Assembly: GCF_009601025.1 (NCBI RefSeq)
Contig: NZ_WIVE01000006.1
Location: 38,238 to 102,237 of the forward strand
Direction: 5' to 3'
Length of the DNA stretch: 64,000 nucleotides
DNA from: Roseospira navarrensis
GTDB lineage: Bacteria > Pseudomonadota > Alphaproteobacteria > Rhodospirillales > Rhodospirillaceae
Every line of letters begins with the position of its first letter. The stretch's first letter is position 1. Under the pieces are notes generated by a model. The model did not search any database. It was given only the letters and a program-made list of their open reading frames with translations, and had not been told where the DNA came from. The position numbers and the translations under genes were made by a program. Positions 1 to 10,046 of the stretch are shown here, one piece after another.

Positions 1-1312
1 CGGATCGCACGAGGCCGTCCTTGAACACCGCCACCGCCTGCGCCATGTGGCCGACCTCGTCCCGACGCTCCAGGGCGGGCACGTCCGTGGTCAGGTCGCC
101 GGCGGCCAGGGCGTCCATGGCGGCGGTCATGCCTTTGATCGGGCGGATCACGGTGCGGCCAACGAACACGATCAGGGCGATGGTGCCGGCGATGACGGCG
201 ATGGTCAGCGCCATCATGATCGCCTGGGCCTGGGTCACGACCGAGGTGGCGGCGGCATCGGCGGCCGCCCCGCGCGCCTCGGCGCTGGCGACGACGGTGG
301 ACAGCGCCGCCGCGACGGCGTCGCCCTGCCGGTCGAGCAGGGCGGCGGCGTCCCGCGCCTCCTGGCGGGCCCTCAGCATGGCCTGCACCGTCTCGAACAG
401 GTTGCCGTCGCCGGAGGCGGCCAGCGTCCATGTGTTGAAGGTCTCCCGGACGGCCGCGATCTCGGCTTCGTCCGCGTCAGTCTCGGCATGACGGGTGAGA
501 ACCTTGAAGGGCCGGGCGGACTCCGCCGCCAGGGCCTCGAATTCGGTCACCAGCGGCGTCAGGTGCTCCCGGTGGTCTTCCGCCATGAAGGCGCCCACGA
601 TGCCCTGCATCTCCAGGATGATGGCCTGCAGCCGCTGCGAGGCGGCATAGACCGGGAAGTCATCCTCGAACAACTGGCGCATCAGCTTGTTGATGTGCTG
701 GGCCGTGGCGGCGGCGCTCATCATCATCATGTTGGCGTCGCGCTTGGCCTGGGCCATGTCGGCCTCGCTGTCGGAGGCCAGATCGTCCAGCATGTCGAAC
801 AGCACCCGCCCGGTCTCATCGAACGCGGCGTGCATGGCCTCGACGCTCTCGAAGGCCTCCAAGGCGGCGCGGCGGCGCGCGATGGCGATGTCCTGCTGTT
901 CGACGAACTGGTCGTGGCCCGCATGGGCGTCGGCCAGCGCGTCGGCCGTCTCCGCGCTGTCCACCAGGCCCGTCAAGGTTTGGTAAGACTGCTCGAACCC
1001 GTCATTGAGGGTATCCAGGTGTTGCGACACTCGTGTGATTTGTTCGGGATCGACCTCTGAAAGAATGCCATGCGAAACGTTCGTCGAGATCAGAGTATTA
1101 TTGACAAGGTCGTCTGCCGTGTTCGTGGCTGGGCTGGCGATCTCTGTAATCTGTTTGATTTTTCCTTGGATCTCGACAATGTAATATATGCCGGCAATGG
1201 CAATGAACACTGACATGACGGCAACAGCGATCAAGCCCATCATGATTTTTCTGGACATGCTGAGGCCAACTTTATTGGAATGATTTGAGTTAAAGAGATT
1301 GCCAGTGCTCAT
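1..1312 (-). CDS. Methyl-accepting chemotaxis protein, N-terminal part (runs off left edge)
   Basis: Chemoreceptor that senses a stimulus and signals to CheA through CheW. Only 437 residues are in the window; the cytoplasmic methylation and signalling domain lies beyond the left edge. Read from the ATG at 1310-1312, with AAGGA nine bases upstream, the protein has a short N-terminus, a first membrane segment at about residues 22-45, a long mostly helical sensor region to about residue 360 with no visible Cache or PAS signature, a second membrane segment at about 362-385, and a HAMP domain that ends at the edge in ERRDEVGHMAQAVAVFKDG. This HAMP ending is typical of alphaproteobacterial receptors. 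The sensor may be a helical bundle, but the ligand cannot be told. The gene is divergent from mfd. Confidence 0.9.
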   Translation of the reverse strand, partial: MSTGNLFNSNHSNKVGLSMSRKIMMGLIAVAVMSVFIAIAGIYYIVEIQGKIKQITEIASPATNTADDLVNNTLISTNVSHGILSEVDPEQITRVSQHLDTLNDGFEQSYQTLTGLVDSAETADALADAHAGHDQFVEQQDIAIARRRAALEAFESVEAMHAAFDETGRVLFDMLDDLASDSEADMAQAKRDANMMMMSAAATAQHINKLMRQLFEDDFPVYAASQRLQAIILEMQGIVGAFMAEDHREHLTPLVTEFEALAAESARPFKVLTRHAETDADEAEIAAVRETFNTWTLAASGDGNLFETVQAMLRARQEARDAAALLDRQGDAVAAALSTVVASAEARGAAADAAATSVVTQAQAIMMALTIAVIAGTIALIVFVGRTVIRPIKGMTAAMDALAAGDLTTDVPALERRDEVGHMAQAVAVFKDGLVRS

Positions 1313-1844
1313 GGCGCGGAGTCCTTCTGCGTTTGGCCTGGACCCAAGCTCTTTCCGTCTTGGGTGTGACTGCGAACCTATTTAAAATGCCGCGAAAATC
1401 CCTGGATTTGCGCGGGCGTGATTATATCGAGTCTTTTGCGATACGGTGAGAAAAAATGAGGCCATTGTGATGGGTGACCATTTTTTATGCGCATGACACA
1501 GGGGGCCGTCCGGCAGGGCTCCGAATCCGGATGACAGGGGTGTCTTGGTTCGTGCCCCATCACGAGATTCTTCGCGCCCTAAGGGCGCTCCGGATGACAC
1601 TCTCTATTAAAAGTGTGTCGTCCTGAGGGAGCCCCCGCGACCATCGTTCCGATGGTCGCGCTCCTTTGCGGCGACGCGACGCGTCGCCGGGGGCGACCGA
1701 AGGACCTCGTGAGGCGGGTTCGACCCCATCCGTGTCACAGAACGGCAATCCGGGTTCGAAGCCCTGGCCGTCCGGTGCGCGAATTGACTCCGCCCCGGCG
1801 GACGCGGTATTCCCGCCATCCCGTCGCCTCGGAACCGTCGCCCC
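1313..1844. other. Intergenic region between chemoreceptor and mfd
   Basis: This 532-base stretch between divergent genes should hold both promoters. The part next to the chemoreceptor (to about 1480) is clearly more AT-rich than the genes. The middle holds repeat R4 copy 1 (1561-1711), and within it a perfect hairpin at 1636-1660 (11-bp stem CGCGACCATCG, loop TTC). I see no convincing small gene. Short reading frames here lack ribosome sites and family features. Confidence 0.6.
1561..1711. repeat. R4 palindromic repeat, copy 1 (diverged)
   Basis: Inverted repeat whose left arm starts CACGAGATTCTTCG and ends GGATGACAC, and whose right arm starts GTGTCGTCCTGAGG and ends GAAGGACCTCGTG. It shares the core words GATC/GGATGAC/TCCTGAG with copies at 15628, 40661, 52481 and 63701. 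The centre contains an independent perfect hairpin at 1636-1660. This copy is longer and more diverged than the others. Confidence 0.55.
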
Positions 1845-4800
1845 GTGCTCAAACGTCAAATCGAGAAGGCCCTGCACGAGACCAGGGGCCGCGTCACCCT
1901 GGCCGGCATGCCGGAGGGCCAGGACGCCCATGTGCTCGTCGCCCTGGCCCGCGCCCGCAAGGGCCGCCCGCTGCTGCATGTGGCGCGCGACGACGTGCGC
2001 CTTGCCACGCTGGTCGAGCTGGCCCGCTTCATGGCCCCGGACCTGCGGGTGCTGGACCTGCCGGCGTGGGACTGCATGCCCTATGACCGGGTCTCGCCGC
2101 ACGCCGACATCCTGGCCCGGCGGATCGACACCCTGGCCGCGCTGGCCGCCCTGCCGCCGGAGGGACCGGGCCCCGAGCCGCTGCTGGTGGTCACCACCGT
2201 CAACGCCATCACCCAGCGCGTGCCGCCGCGCGACTCCCTGGCCGGAGCCTCGTTCCCCATCCGCAAGGGCGAGAGCCTGGACATGGAGGCGCTGCTCGCC
2301 TTCCTGGGCCGGACCGGCTATGTCCGCGCGGAACAGGTCATGGAGCCGGGCGAGTACGCCGTGCGGGGCGGTCTGGTGGACCTGTTCCCGCCCGGCCTGT
2401 CCGATCCCCTGCGCCTGGACCTGTTCGGCGACGAGGTGGACGCCATCCGCGTGTTCGATGCCGTCAGCCAGCGCACCACGGGCGACGCCGACGGCGTCAT
2501 CCTGAAGCCCATGAGCGAGCTGACGCTGGACGACGAGTCCATCGCCCGGTTCCGCACCGGCTATCGCGAGCTGTTCGGCGCGCCCCGGCGGGACGACCTG
2601 CTGTACGAGAGCGTCTCCGCGGGCCAGGCCATGCCGGGCATGGAACACTGGCTGCCGCTGTTCCACGCGGGCATGGACACGCTGCTGGCCTATCTGCCCG
2701 AGGCCGCGATCACCCTGGACGCGGACACCGAGGCCGCCCGCGTCTCCCGCTGGGAGCAGATCGAGGAATACCACGCCGCCCGGCGCGACATCGCCCAGTC
2801 CGGGTCGGGCGAGGGCGGCATGATCTATAACCCCATCCCGCCCGACCGGCTGTACCTGACCGAAGAGGACTGGGCGCGGATGCTGGCGGCGGCGCTGCGC
2901 GTGTTCGACCTGTCGCCCTATGCGCCGGCGGAGGTCGCACCCAACACCCTGGACATGGAAGGCCGGCCGGGCCGCGACTTCGCCGACGTGCGCGCGCGCA
3001 CCGGCGAAAACGTGTTCGAGGCCGTCGCCACCCATGCCGCCGACCGCATGGCGCAGGGCAAGCGGGTGGCGCTGGCGGCGTACTCGCTGGGCTCGCGGGA
3101 TCGTCTGGGCGGGCTGATCCGCGACCACGCGGGCCAGGGCGGGGGGGCCGCCCGGCTGGAGACCGTCGAGTCCTGGGCCGATCTGGCCACGGCGCCCAAG
3201 GAGGCGCTGGCCCTGGTGGCGCTGGGCCTGGACCGGGGCTTCGAGACGCCGGACCTGGCCGTCATCGCCGAACAGGACGTGCTCGGCGACCGCCTCGCCC
3301 GGCCGCAGAAAAAGAAGCGCAAGGCCGACTCCTTCATCCAGGATGCCTCGACCCTGGTCGAGGGCGATCTGGTCGTGCATGTGGACCACGGTATCGGCCG
3401 CTATGACGGGCTGGAGACCCTGCAGGTCGGCGGTGCGCCGCACGACTGCATCCGCGTGACCTATGCCGGCGAGGACAAGCTGTTCGTGCCGGTCGAGAAT
3501 ATCGAGGTCCTGTCGCGCTATGGCTCGGAAACCGCCGGCGTGCAGCTCGACAAGCTGGGCGGCGTGGGCTGGCAGGCGCGCAAGGCCAAGCTGAAGAACC
3601 GCATCCGCGACATGGCGGACAAGCTGATTCAGGTCGCCGCCGCCCGCCATCTGCGCAAGGCCGAGAGCTACGCCCCGCCGGAGGGCCTGTACGACGAGTT
3701 CGCCGCCCGCTTCCCCTACGCCGAGACCGACGACCAGCTCCGCGCCATCGGCGAGACCATCGAGGACCTGAGCAGCGGGCGGCCCATGGACCGCCTGATC
3801 TGCGGCGACGTGGGCTTCGGCAAGACCGAGGTGGCGCTGCGCGCCGCCTTCGTCGCCGCCCTGTCCGGCCAGCAGGTGGCGGTGGTGGTGCCCACGACCC
3901 TGCTCGCCCGCCAGCACTACAAGGTGTTCAGCGAGCGGTTCGCGGGGCTGCCGGTGCGGGTCGGCCACCTGTCGCGGCTGGTCACCGGCAAGGCCGCCAC
4001 GGCCACCAAGAAGGAACTGGCCGACGGCACCCTGGACATCATCGTCGGCACGCATGCGCTGCTCGCCAAGAGCATTTCGTTCAAGAATCTCGGCCTGCTC
4101 ATCATCGACGAGGAGCAGCACTTCGGTGTCGCCCACAAGGAGCGGCTGAAACAGCTCAAGAGCGACGTGCATGTGCTGACGCTGTCGGCGACGCCGATCC
4201 CCCGCACCCTGCAACTGGCGCTGACCGGCGTGCGGGAAATGAGCCTGATCGCCACCCCGCCCGTGGACCGGCTGGCGGTGCGCACCTTCGTCCTGCCGTT
4301 CGACCCGGTGGTGATCCGCGAGGCCATCCTGCGCGAGCGCTATCGGGGCGGGCAGTGCTTCTATGTCTGCCCGCGCCTGAAGGACATCGACGAGGTGGCC
4401 GAGCGCCTGGAGGCCCTGGTCCCCGAGGTCAAGGTGGCCATCGCGCACGGCCAGATGGCGGCCCGGCAGCTTGAAGACGTCATGACCGCCTTCGCGGACG
4501 GGCAATACGACATCCTGCTGGCGACCAACATCATCGAGTCCGGCCTGGACATGCCGCGCGTCAACACGATCATCATCCACCGCGCCGACATGTTCGGGCT
4601 GGGGCAGTTGTACCAGTTGCGCGGCCGCGTGGGCCGGGCCAAGGCGCGCGGTTATGCCTATCTGACCATCCGGCCGAACCGGACGCTGTCCAAGGCCGCC
4701 GAAAAGCGTCTGGACGTCATGCAGACGCTGGACACCCTGGGCGCCGGGTTCACCCTGGCCAGCCACGACCTGGATATCCGGGGCGCGGGCAACCTGCTGG

Positions 4801-5372
4801 GCGACGAGCAGTCCGGCCACATCAAGGAAGTCGGGATCGAGCTGTACCAGCACCTGTTGGAAGAGGCCGTGGCCGCCGCCCGCGCCGGCGAGGGCATGGA
4901 GGCGCTGGACGATGCGTGGTCGCCCCAGATCACCCTGGGCTCGCCGATCCTGATCCCCGAAGGCTACGTGCCCGACCTGGGAGTGCGGCTGTCGCTCTAT
5001 CGCCGCATCGGCGACGTGACGGCGGACGACGAGATCGAGACCCTGGCCGCCGAGATGATCGACCGCTTCGGCCCGCTGCCGACCGAGGTGGAGAACCTGC
5101 TCAAGGTGATCCGCATCAAGGTTCTGTGCCGCGCGGCCAACGCCGAGAAGATCGACGCCGGGCCGAAGGGCGCCGTGATCGCGTTCCGCAACAACGACTT
5201 CCCGAACCCGGCCGGGCTGGTGCAGTTCATCGGCAAGAACACGGCGACGGTCAAGCTGCGCCCCGACCACAAGCTGGTCGCGAAACGCGACTGGGACGAC
5301 CCCGCCCGCCGGCTGCAGGGCCTGCACCGGCTGATGAAGGATCTGGCGGCGGTGGCTGGCGGGGCCTCGTGA
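1845..5372 (+). CDS. mfd: Transcription-repair coupling factor Mfd
   Basis: ATP-dependent translocase that pushes stalled RNA polymerase off damaged DNA and recruits UvrA. The 1175 residues match the family length. Domains in order are a UvrB-like N-terminal part (about 1-330), a CarD-like RNA-polymerase-interacting domain (about 500-580, GDLVVHVDHGIGRYDG), the two RecA-like helicase lobes (Walker A GDVGFGKTE at 654-662, DEEQ box at 755-758, later GRVGR), and a TRCF C-terminal domain. The start is a GTG with no strong ribosome site in front. No upstream ATG is available in frame, and the N-terminus LKRQIEKALHETRGRVTLAG has the family look. The gene stands alone, followed at once by an R2 hairpin. 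Confidence 0.97.
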   Translation: MLKRQIEKALHETRGRVTLAGMPEGQDAHVLVALARARKGRPLLHVARDDVRLATLVELARFMAPDLRVLDLPAWDCMPYDRVSPHADILARRIDTLAALAALPPEGPGPEPLLVVTTVNAITQRVPPRDSLAGASFPIRKGESLDMEALLAFLGRTGYVRAEQVMEPGEYAVRGGLVDLFPPGLSDPLRLDLFGDEVDAIRVFDAVSQRTTGDADGVILKPMSELTLDDESIARFRTGYRELFGAPRRDDLLYESVSAGQAMPGMEHWLPLFHAGMDTLLAYLPEAAITLDADTEAARVSRWEQIEEYHAARRDIAQSGSGEGGMIYNPIPPDRLYLTEEDWARMLAAALRVFDLSPYAPAEVAPNTLDMEGRPGRDFADVRARTGENVFEAVATHAADRMAQGKRVALAAYSLGSRDRLGGLIRDHAGQGGGAARLETVESWADLATAPKEALALVALGLDRGFETPDLAVIAEQDVLGDRLARPQKKKRKADSFIQDASTLVEGDLVVHVDHGIGRYDGLETLQVGGAPHDCIRVTYAGEDKLFVPVENIEVLSRYGSETAGVQLDKLGGVGWQARKAKLKNRIRDMADKLIQVAAARHLRKAESYAPPEGLYDEFAARFPYAETDDQLRAIGETIEDLSSGRPMDRLICGDVGFGKTEVALRAAFVAALSGQQVAVVVPTTLLARQHYKVFSERFAGLPVRVGHLSRLVTGKAATATKKELADGTLDIIVGTHALLAKSISFKNLGLLIIDEEQHFGVAHKERLKQLKSDVHVLTLSATPIPRTLQLALTGVREMSLIATPPVDRLAVRTFVLPFDPVVIREAILRERYRGGQCFYVCPRLKDIDEVAERLEALVPEVKVAIAHGQMAARQLEDVMTAFADGQYDILLATNIIESGLDMPRVNTIIIHRADMFGLGQLYQLRGRVGRAKARGYAYLTIRPNRTLSKAAEKRLDVMQTLDTLGAGFTLASHDLDIRGAGNLLGDEQSGHIKEVGIELYQHLLEEAVAAARAGEGMEALDDAWSPQITLGSPILIPEGYVPDLGVRLSLYRRIGDVTADDEIETLAAEMIDRFGPLPTEVENLLKVIRIKVLCRAANAEKIDAGPKGAVIAFRNNDFPNPAGLVQFIGKNTATVKLRPDHKLVAKRDWDDPARRLQGLHRLMKDLAAVAGGAS

Positions 5373-5385
5373 TCAGCGGTTCATA

Positions 5386-5420
5386 CGGCCGACGGAGAGG
5401 TTCATCCTTTTCGTTGGCCG
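5386..5420 (+). terminator. R2 stem-loop, copy 1, 3' of mfd
   Basis: A 15-bp stem (CGGCCGACGGAGAGG, loop TTCAT, CCTTTTCGTTGGCCG) starts 13 bases after the mfd stop. Against copies 2 and 3 (35068, 49696) this copy differs at several stem positions, and all of its changes still pair as G-U, which suggests the RNA fold matters. There is no U-run after it, so it may act as a 3' end stabiliser or a Rho-related site and need not be a classical terminator. Confidence 0.6.
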
Positions 5421-5474
5421 GCCGGCCCGCCGCTGGCATCGCTGTGCGATGCCGGTTTTGAACAGGACTGGGGG

Positions 5475-5585
5475 TCGGCGCCCTCGGCGCCCTCGGCGCC
5501 ATATTGGGGCGCCGGTCCACAGATGGCCGCCCCTGGGCGGCCGGGGCGGCGGAGGCGATGAGCCGGATCAGTCCGGTTCATCGCC
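5475..5585. repeat. CTCGGCGCC tandem and 14-bp hairpin between mfd and lptE
   Basis: Three tandem copies of the nonamer CTCGGCGCC lie around 5475-5500. At 5554-5585 a separate hairpin pairs GGCGATGAGCCGGA with TCCGGTTCATCGCC across a 4-base loop, with one G-U pair. It lies between two convergent genes, so it can serve as a two-way terminator. The rest of the 259-base gap shows nothing else. Confidence 0.45.
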
Positions 5586-5631
5586 GATCAGGATAAGAGA
5601 GCAGACCGGACGTGGCGGTGCGGCATCCCGC

Positions 5632-6159
5632 CTAGGGATAGCGGCCCCCGCTCCCCCGTTTCGCGAAATAGGCCACCACCTGCATCTCGATGTCCGCGGC
5701 CAGGATCTGGGCCATGTCGGCCTCGGTCTTGGCGCGGTTGCGATCGGTCGCGTATTGATTGTCCAGCACGTTGTAGACGGCGGACGACCGCGTCGAACCG
5801 TCGGCCACGCCAAGCGGACGCCCGTCCTCTCTCCGGGCCGCCAGCGACCAGTTGGCCCTCGCGTTCAGGTTGGCCAGGGTCGCTTCGTCATCGCGGCGAA
5901 TGCCCAGATTGCCGGTTGTCACCGTCACCGTCACCTGCAGTTCGTACCGCGGGTTCGGCCCGGTTTGCAGACGGTGCAGCAGCGCATTGCGCAGAAGCTG
6001 CCCGACCCGTTCGGAAATCGGCCCCACGGCCACGGACGGCAGTTGGGGCCCGCCGCGGCCCCGCGTTCCGTACACCGGACGGAAGCCGCAGCCCGCCAGG
6101 GCAAGCAACGGTCCCGCCGCCAGAACCGCGCGGCGGGCGATGGCGGCGGGCCGGCTCAT
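5632..6159 (-). CDS. lptE: LPS-assembly lipoprotein LptE
   Basis: Outer-membrane lipoprotein that plugs the LptD barrel and helps place lipopolysaccharide in the outer leaflet. The 175-residue product has a basic start, a hydrophobic stretch and a lipobox LALAGC with Cys24 as the lipidation site, then GFRPVYG, the usual opening of alphaproteobacterial LptE. The start overlaps the leuS stop by four bases (ATGA), so it is translated with leuS. In many alphaproteobacteria the order is leuS-lptE-holA; here holA does not follow, and the next gene is mfd in convergent orientation. Confidence 0.88.
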   Translation of the reverse strand: MSRPAAIARRAVLAAGPLLALAGCGFRPVYGTRGRGGPQLPSVAVGPISERVGQLLRNALLHRLQTGPNPRYELQVTVTVTTGNLGIRRDDEATLANLNARANWSLAARREDGRPLGVADGSTRSSAVYNVLDNQYATDRNRAKTEADMAQILAADIEMQVVAYFAKRGSGGRYP

Positions 6160-8774
6160 CCCGCCACGACGATGTTGACGATGCGATTCGGCACCACCAC
6201 CACCTTGCGGATGGTCTTGCCGTCGGTGTGGGCGCGCACGTTCTCGACCGCCAGCGCGGCCGCCTCGGCGTCCTCCTTGGGGCAGTCCTTGGGCACCTCG
6301 ATGTTGCCGCGCAGCTTGCCGTTGACCTGTACGGCCAGGGTCACCGTGTCATCCACGCACAGGGCGGGATCGGCCTCGGGCCAGTCGCTTTCGGCCAGAA
6401 TCCCGTCGTGACCCAGCACGGCCCAGGCGGCCTCGGTCACGTGCGGCACCATGGGATTGAGCAGCCGCACCGCCGTTTCCAGCGCGAACCGGCAGACCGC
6501 GCCCGCGCCCTCGGTCTCCGCCTTGAGATCGGGGATGGCGTTGGTCAGCTCGCGGATCCGGGCGACCGCCGTGTTGAACCGGAACCGCTCCAGATCCTCG
6601 GTCACGCCGGCGATGGTCTTGTGCGTCCGCTTCAGCAGGTCCAGGGCCGGGCGGTCCAGGGCGGCCGCCGCCGGGACCGGCGCGCCCACCGGGGGCAGGT
6701 CCACGGGCGGTCGCGCCACCAGACGCCAGACGCGGTTGATGTAGCGCCACGCCCCTTCCAGGCCGGCGTCGGACCACTCCATGTCGCCGTCGGGCGGGTT
6801 GTCCGAGACGATGAACAGCCGCGCCGCATCCGCGCCGTAGGTTTCCAGGATCCGTTCCGGATCGACCGTGTTGCGCTTGGACTTGGACATCTTCTCGGCC
6901 CGACCCACGGTCACGGGCGCGCCGTCCGACAGCCGCCGCGCGGTGCCGTCCTGGCCGATCTCCACCTCGCCGGGCTCCAGCCAGTCGCCTTCAGGACCCT
7001 TGTAGACCTCGTGCAACACCATGCCCTGGGTGAACAGGCCCGCGAAGGGCTCGGCCAGACCCACATACCCGCAATCCCGCAGCGCCCGCGTGAAAAAGCG
7101 CGAGTACAGCAGATGCAGCACGGCATGTTCGACGCCGCCGATGTACTGGTCCACCGGCAGCCAGTAGTCCACGGCCGCGCGGTCGAACGCCTCGGACTCG
7201 CTCCAGGGCGCGCAGAACCGGGCGAAGTACCACGACGATTCCATGAAGGTGTCGAACGTGTCGGTCTCGCGCCGCGCGGGCTTGCCGCAGGTGGGGCAGT
7301 CCACATGCTTCCAGGTGGGGTGCCGGTCGAGCGGATTGCCCGGCGCCTCGAAGTCCACGTCCTCGGGCAGGGTCACCGGCAACTGATCCTCGGGCACCGG
7401 AACGATGCCGCAGGATTCGCAGTGGATCACCGGGATCGGGCAGCCCCAGTAGCGCTGGCGGGAGACCCCCCAGTCGCGCAGGCGGAACTGCACGGTGCCC
7501 TCGCCCCGGCCCAGGCTCTCCACCTTCTCGATCGCGGCGCGCTTGGCGTCGGTGACGGAGAGCCCGTCCAGGAACCCGGAGTTGACGGCCACACCGTCGC
7601 CCACGAACGCCTCGTCCCCGGCGGCCAGATCGGCCGAGAACCGGGCCACATCGGCGTCCTTGGGCGCGACCACGGTCAGGATCGGCAGGCCGTACTTCTT
7701 GGCGAAATCAAAGTCGCGCTGGTCGTGCGCCGGACAGCCGAAGATCGCGCCCGTGCCGTATTCCATCAGCACGAAGTTCGCCACGTAGATCGGCACCGTC
7801 CACGACGGATCGAACGGATGCACGGCCTTCAGGCCGGTGTCGTAGCCCTTCTTCTCGGCGGTCTCGATGGCCTCTTCGCTGGTGCCGATGCGGGCGCACT
7901 CGGCGACGAAGGCCTTCAGGGCCGGGTCGCGCTCGGCCAGTTCCAGGGTCAGCGGATGGTTCGGCGACAGGGCGCAGAACGACGCCCCGTACAGCGTGTC
8001 CGGCCGGGTCGTGAAGACCTCCAGGCCCGCGTCGCGGCCCTCGATGTCCCAGCGCAGACGGGCGCCCTCGGACCGGCCGATCCAGTTGGTCTGCATGGTG
8101 CGGACCTTGTCCGGCCAGCGCTCCAGGTCGCCGATGGCCTGAAGCAGGTCGTCGGCATACCGGGTGATTCGGAACGACCACTGGGCCAGCTTGCGCCGCT
8201 CCACCACGGCGCCCGAGCGCCAGCCCTTGCCGTCGATGACCTGTTCGTTGGCGAGCACGGTGTGCTCGACCGGGTCCCAGTTCACCCAGGCTTCCGTGCG
8301 ATAGGCCAGCCCCGCCTTGTAGAAGTCCAGGAACATCTTCTGTTCATGGCGGTAGTATTTCGGCTCGCAGGTCGAGATTTCGCGCGTCCAGTCGATGGAC
8401 AGGCCCATGGGCTTGAACTGCTCGCGCATGGCCGCGATGTTCTCGCGGGTCCACTTCGCCGGATGCACGCCGCGCTGGATGGCCGCGTTTTCCGCCGGCA
8501 GCCCGAAGGCGTCCCACCCCATCGGATGCAGCACGTTGAAGCCGCGCGCCCGACGGAAGCGGGCCACCAGATCGCCCATGGTGTAGTTGCGCAGGTGGCC
8601 CATGTGGATGCGCCCCGACGGATACGGGAACATCTCCAGCACGTAGTACTTCTCGCGGGACGGGTCCTCGACGGCGCGGAAGCAGTCGCGCTCGGCCCAC
8701 ACCTTCTGCCAGTGGGCCTCGGTCTCCTTGACGGAATAGCGTTCGGGGACGGAATAGCGTTCGGGGGCGGCCAT
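6156..8774 (-). CDS. leuS: Leucyl-tRNA synthetase
   Basis: Class I aminoacyl-tRNA synthetase charging tRNA-Leu. The 872-residue product carries the HIGH-type motif HMGH at residues 57-60, the CP1 editing insert after about residue 220, a four-cysteine zinc knuckle region around residues 440-500, and KMSKS at about 628-632. The N-terminus contains a tandem duplication of PERYSV (18 bases of DNA repeated), which leaves two possible early starts; the ATG at 8772-8774 is used because it opens the frame after the upstream gap. It is co-oriented with the DUF3576 gene, with repeat R1 between them, and overlaps lptE. Confidence 0.97.
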   Translation of the reverse strand: MAAPERYSVPERYSVKETEAHWQKVWAERDCFRAVEDPSREKYYVLEMFPYPSGRIHMGHLRNYTMGDLVARFRRARGFNVLHPMGWDAFGLPAENAAIQRGVHPAKWTRENIAAMREQFKPMGLSIDWTREISTCEPKYYRHEQKMFLDFYKAGLAYRTEAWVNWDPVEHTVLANEQVIDGKGWRSGAVVERRKLAQWSFRITRYADDLLQAIGDLERWPDKVRTMQTNWIGRSEGARLRWDIEGRDAGLEVFTTRPDTLYGASFCALSPNHPLTLELAERDPALKAFVAECARIGTSEEAIETAEKKGYDTGLKAVHPFDPSWTVPIYVANFVLMEYGTGAIFGCPAHDQRDFDFAKKYGLPILTVVAPKDADVARFSADLAAGDEAFVGDGVAVNSGFLDGLSVTDAKRAAIEKVESLGRGEGTVQFRLRDWGVSRQRYWGCPIPVIHCESCGIVPVPEDQLPVTLPEDVDFEAPGNPLDRHPTWKHVDCPTCGKPARRETDTFDTFMESSWYFARFCAPWSESEAFDRAAVDYWLPVDQYIGGVEHAVLHLLYSRFFTRALRDCGYVGLAEPFAGLFTQGMVLHEVYKGPEGDWLEPGEVEIGQDGTARRLSDGAPVTVGRAEKMSKSKRNTVDPERILETYGADAARLFIVSDNPPDGDMEWSDAGLEGAWRYINRVWRLVARPPVDLPPVGAPVPAAAALDRPALDLLKRTHKTIAGVTEDLERFRFNTAVARIRELTNAIPDLKAETEGAGAVCRFALETAVRLLNPMVPHVTEAAWAVLGHDGILAESDWPEADPALCVDDTVTLAVQVNGKLRGNIEVPKDCPKEDAEAAALAVENVRAHTDGKTIRKVVVVPNRIVNIVVAG

Positions 8775-8843
8775 GTGCCAACGGTCCTTGTGGTTCTGTC
8801 GTCTGCCGGTCTCGGGAGGGAACGGGATGGCGCGAGCGCCTTA

Positions 8844-8991
8844 TACCAACGGCATCTGACGATGACCGTCGGAGTCCTTCGCCGGCCCTCTCCCCCACCC
8901 GGCCACCCAACGCCAGTATCCTGTGGGTGGCCGGGTGGGGGAGAGGGCCGGTGCCGCTCGGCGGGTGAGTCACACTCACCCGCCTCTGGTA
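8844..8991. mobile_element. R1 structured repeat, copy 1 (MITE-like, 148 bp)
   Basis: Non-coding element bounded by TACCAACGG on the left and CCTCTGGTA on the right (imperfect terminal inverted repeat), with TTA directly outside both ends. It holds a perfect 28-bp inverted repeat (8882-8909 against 8924-8951) and a second perfect hairpin at 8960-8984 (GGCGGGTGAGT, loop CAC). A near-identical element lies at 63743-63904, which differs by about 14 extra bases in the first hairpin loop and a few substitutions. The right-hand TTA is also the stop codon (TAA on the minus strand) of the DUF3576 gene. Confidence 0.75.
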
Positions 8992-9558
8992 TTACTGCCC
9001 GCGCAGGGCCGCCATGCGAAGCTGACGGGCGCGGGTCAGGATGGCGTCCTCCAGGTCGGTGCCCACCTGCTCGTCCACCGGCACGTCGGTCCAGGCCTCG
9101 CCGGGCACGCTGTCGTCGCCGGTCATGCGCTCCTGCTTGAACACCGACACCTCGATGCCGTCCGCGCGCAGGGCCTTGGCCAGGATGTAGACGTTGACCT
9201 TGAAGCGCTCGGCCGGGGTTTCCGGCGGCGTGTACCAGTCCGTGATGATGACGCCGCCGAACGGATCGGCCGAGGTCAGCGGCATGAACGCGATGGTGTC
9301 GAGCGAGGCCCGCCACAAAAAGCTGTTCACGCCGATGCCGGGGCCGCCCTGGGACGGGCGGTTGTCGTCGCCGCCGCCGAACAGTTCGATGCCGCCGGGG
9401 CCGAACACGGTGTTGCGCTGATAGGGCTTGCTGAGGTCCCGGCGAACCGTCGTGTCCGACCCGGGCGGGCGATCGGGATAGATCGGATCGGCATACTGGC
9501 AGGCGCCCAGCACGCCCGCCATCGCCACCGCCACACAGACAGATCTCGTCAGTCCCAT
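8992..9558 (-). CDS. DUF3576 lipoprotein
   Basis: Conserved alphaproteobacterial lipoprotein of unknown job, 188 residues. A signal peptide with lipobox VLGAC puts the lipidated cysteine at residue 20. The body contains NSFLWRASLDTIAFMPL and a DPFGGVIITDWY stretch that mark the DUF3576 family, and ends in a helix rich in Arg and Ala. Members are commonly next to leuS, as here, which suggests an envelope role beside LptE, but this is inference. Its stop codon is exactly at the edge of repeat R1. Confidence 0.82.
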   Translation of the reverse strand: MGLTRSVCVAVAMAGVLGACQYADPIYPDRPPGSDTTVRRDLSKPYQRNTVFGPGGIELFGGGDDNRPSQGGPGIGVNSFLWRASLDTIAFMPLTSADPFGGVIITDWYTPPETPAERFKVNVYILAKALRADGIEVSVFKQERMTGDDSVPGEAWTDVPVDEQVGTDLEDAILTRARQLRMAALRGQ

Positions 9559-9691
9559 GCCATCCCCTTCCGACCGGACACCGGATCAGCACGGCGTTCC
9601 GCGCCGCCGCCGCTAGTTCCGGTCCTTTCTTATAAGAGGCGCGGCCCCCAAGCAACAGGGCCCGCGCGAAAGCCGGACCCCGGACACACGA

Positions 9692-9727
9692 ACGCCGCGC
9701 CCGCCCCCTGGAGGGCCGGCGCGGCGT
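9692..9727 (-). terminator. Candidate terminator of the cold-shock gene
   Basis: A 10-bp perfect stem (ACGCCGCGCC with GGCGCGGCGT) encloses a second 4-bp stem after one mismatch. It lies 18 bases beyond the stop of the cold-shock gene on the minus strand. No long U-tract follows, so an intrinsic terminator is only possible. Confidence 0.4.
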
Positions 9728-9745
9728 CGCGGGTCGGGACCCGGC

Positions 9746-9955
9746 CTATTCGGCGCGCAGGTTCACGGCCGAGGACTTGCCGCGACGGCGGTCCACCTCG
9801 ATCTCGTAACTGACACGCTGGCCTTCATTGAGGGTGCCCATGCCAGCGCGCTCAACGGCACTGATGTGAACAAACACGTCCGCACCACCCTCGTCCGGGG
9901 CGATGAAGCCGTAACCCTTGGTGCTGTTGAACCACTTCACGGATCCGCTGCTCAT
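9746..9955 (-). CDS. Cold-shock protein (CspA family)
   Basis: Small single-stranded nucleic-acid-binding protein of 69 residues, one cold-shock domain. The RNA-binding motifs are seen: RNP1 KGYGFI at residues 13-18 and RNP2 VFVHI at 27-31, after the standard opening [13 protein letters not shown] lies seven bases before the ATG on the minus strand. It follows the DEAD-box helicase gene on the same strand, a pairing that fits joint work on mRNA structure. The 5' leader is only about 90 bases, short for a cspA-type thermosensor. Confidence 0.95.
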   Translation of the reverse strand: MSSGSVKWFNSTKGYGFIAPDEGGADVFVHISAVERAGMGTLNEGQRVSYEIEVDRRRGKSSAVNLRAE

Positions 9956-10046
9956 GGGAGTCTCCTTTTCTTGAGCGTCAGCGTTTCTGGGGAAATGCCG
10001 GTCGCGGGGTCATGCCCCACGCCGGGCAACGGAACGATCGCGCTAA

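Noticed and set aside
1560..5327. Very long open frame on the minus strand opposite mfd
   Set aside because: Shadow of mfd: in GC-rich DNA the antisense frame lacks stops. It has no family features, is rich in His, Gln, Arg and Gly, and has no ribosome site.
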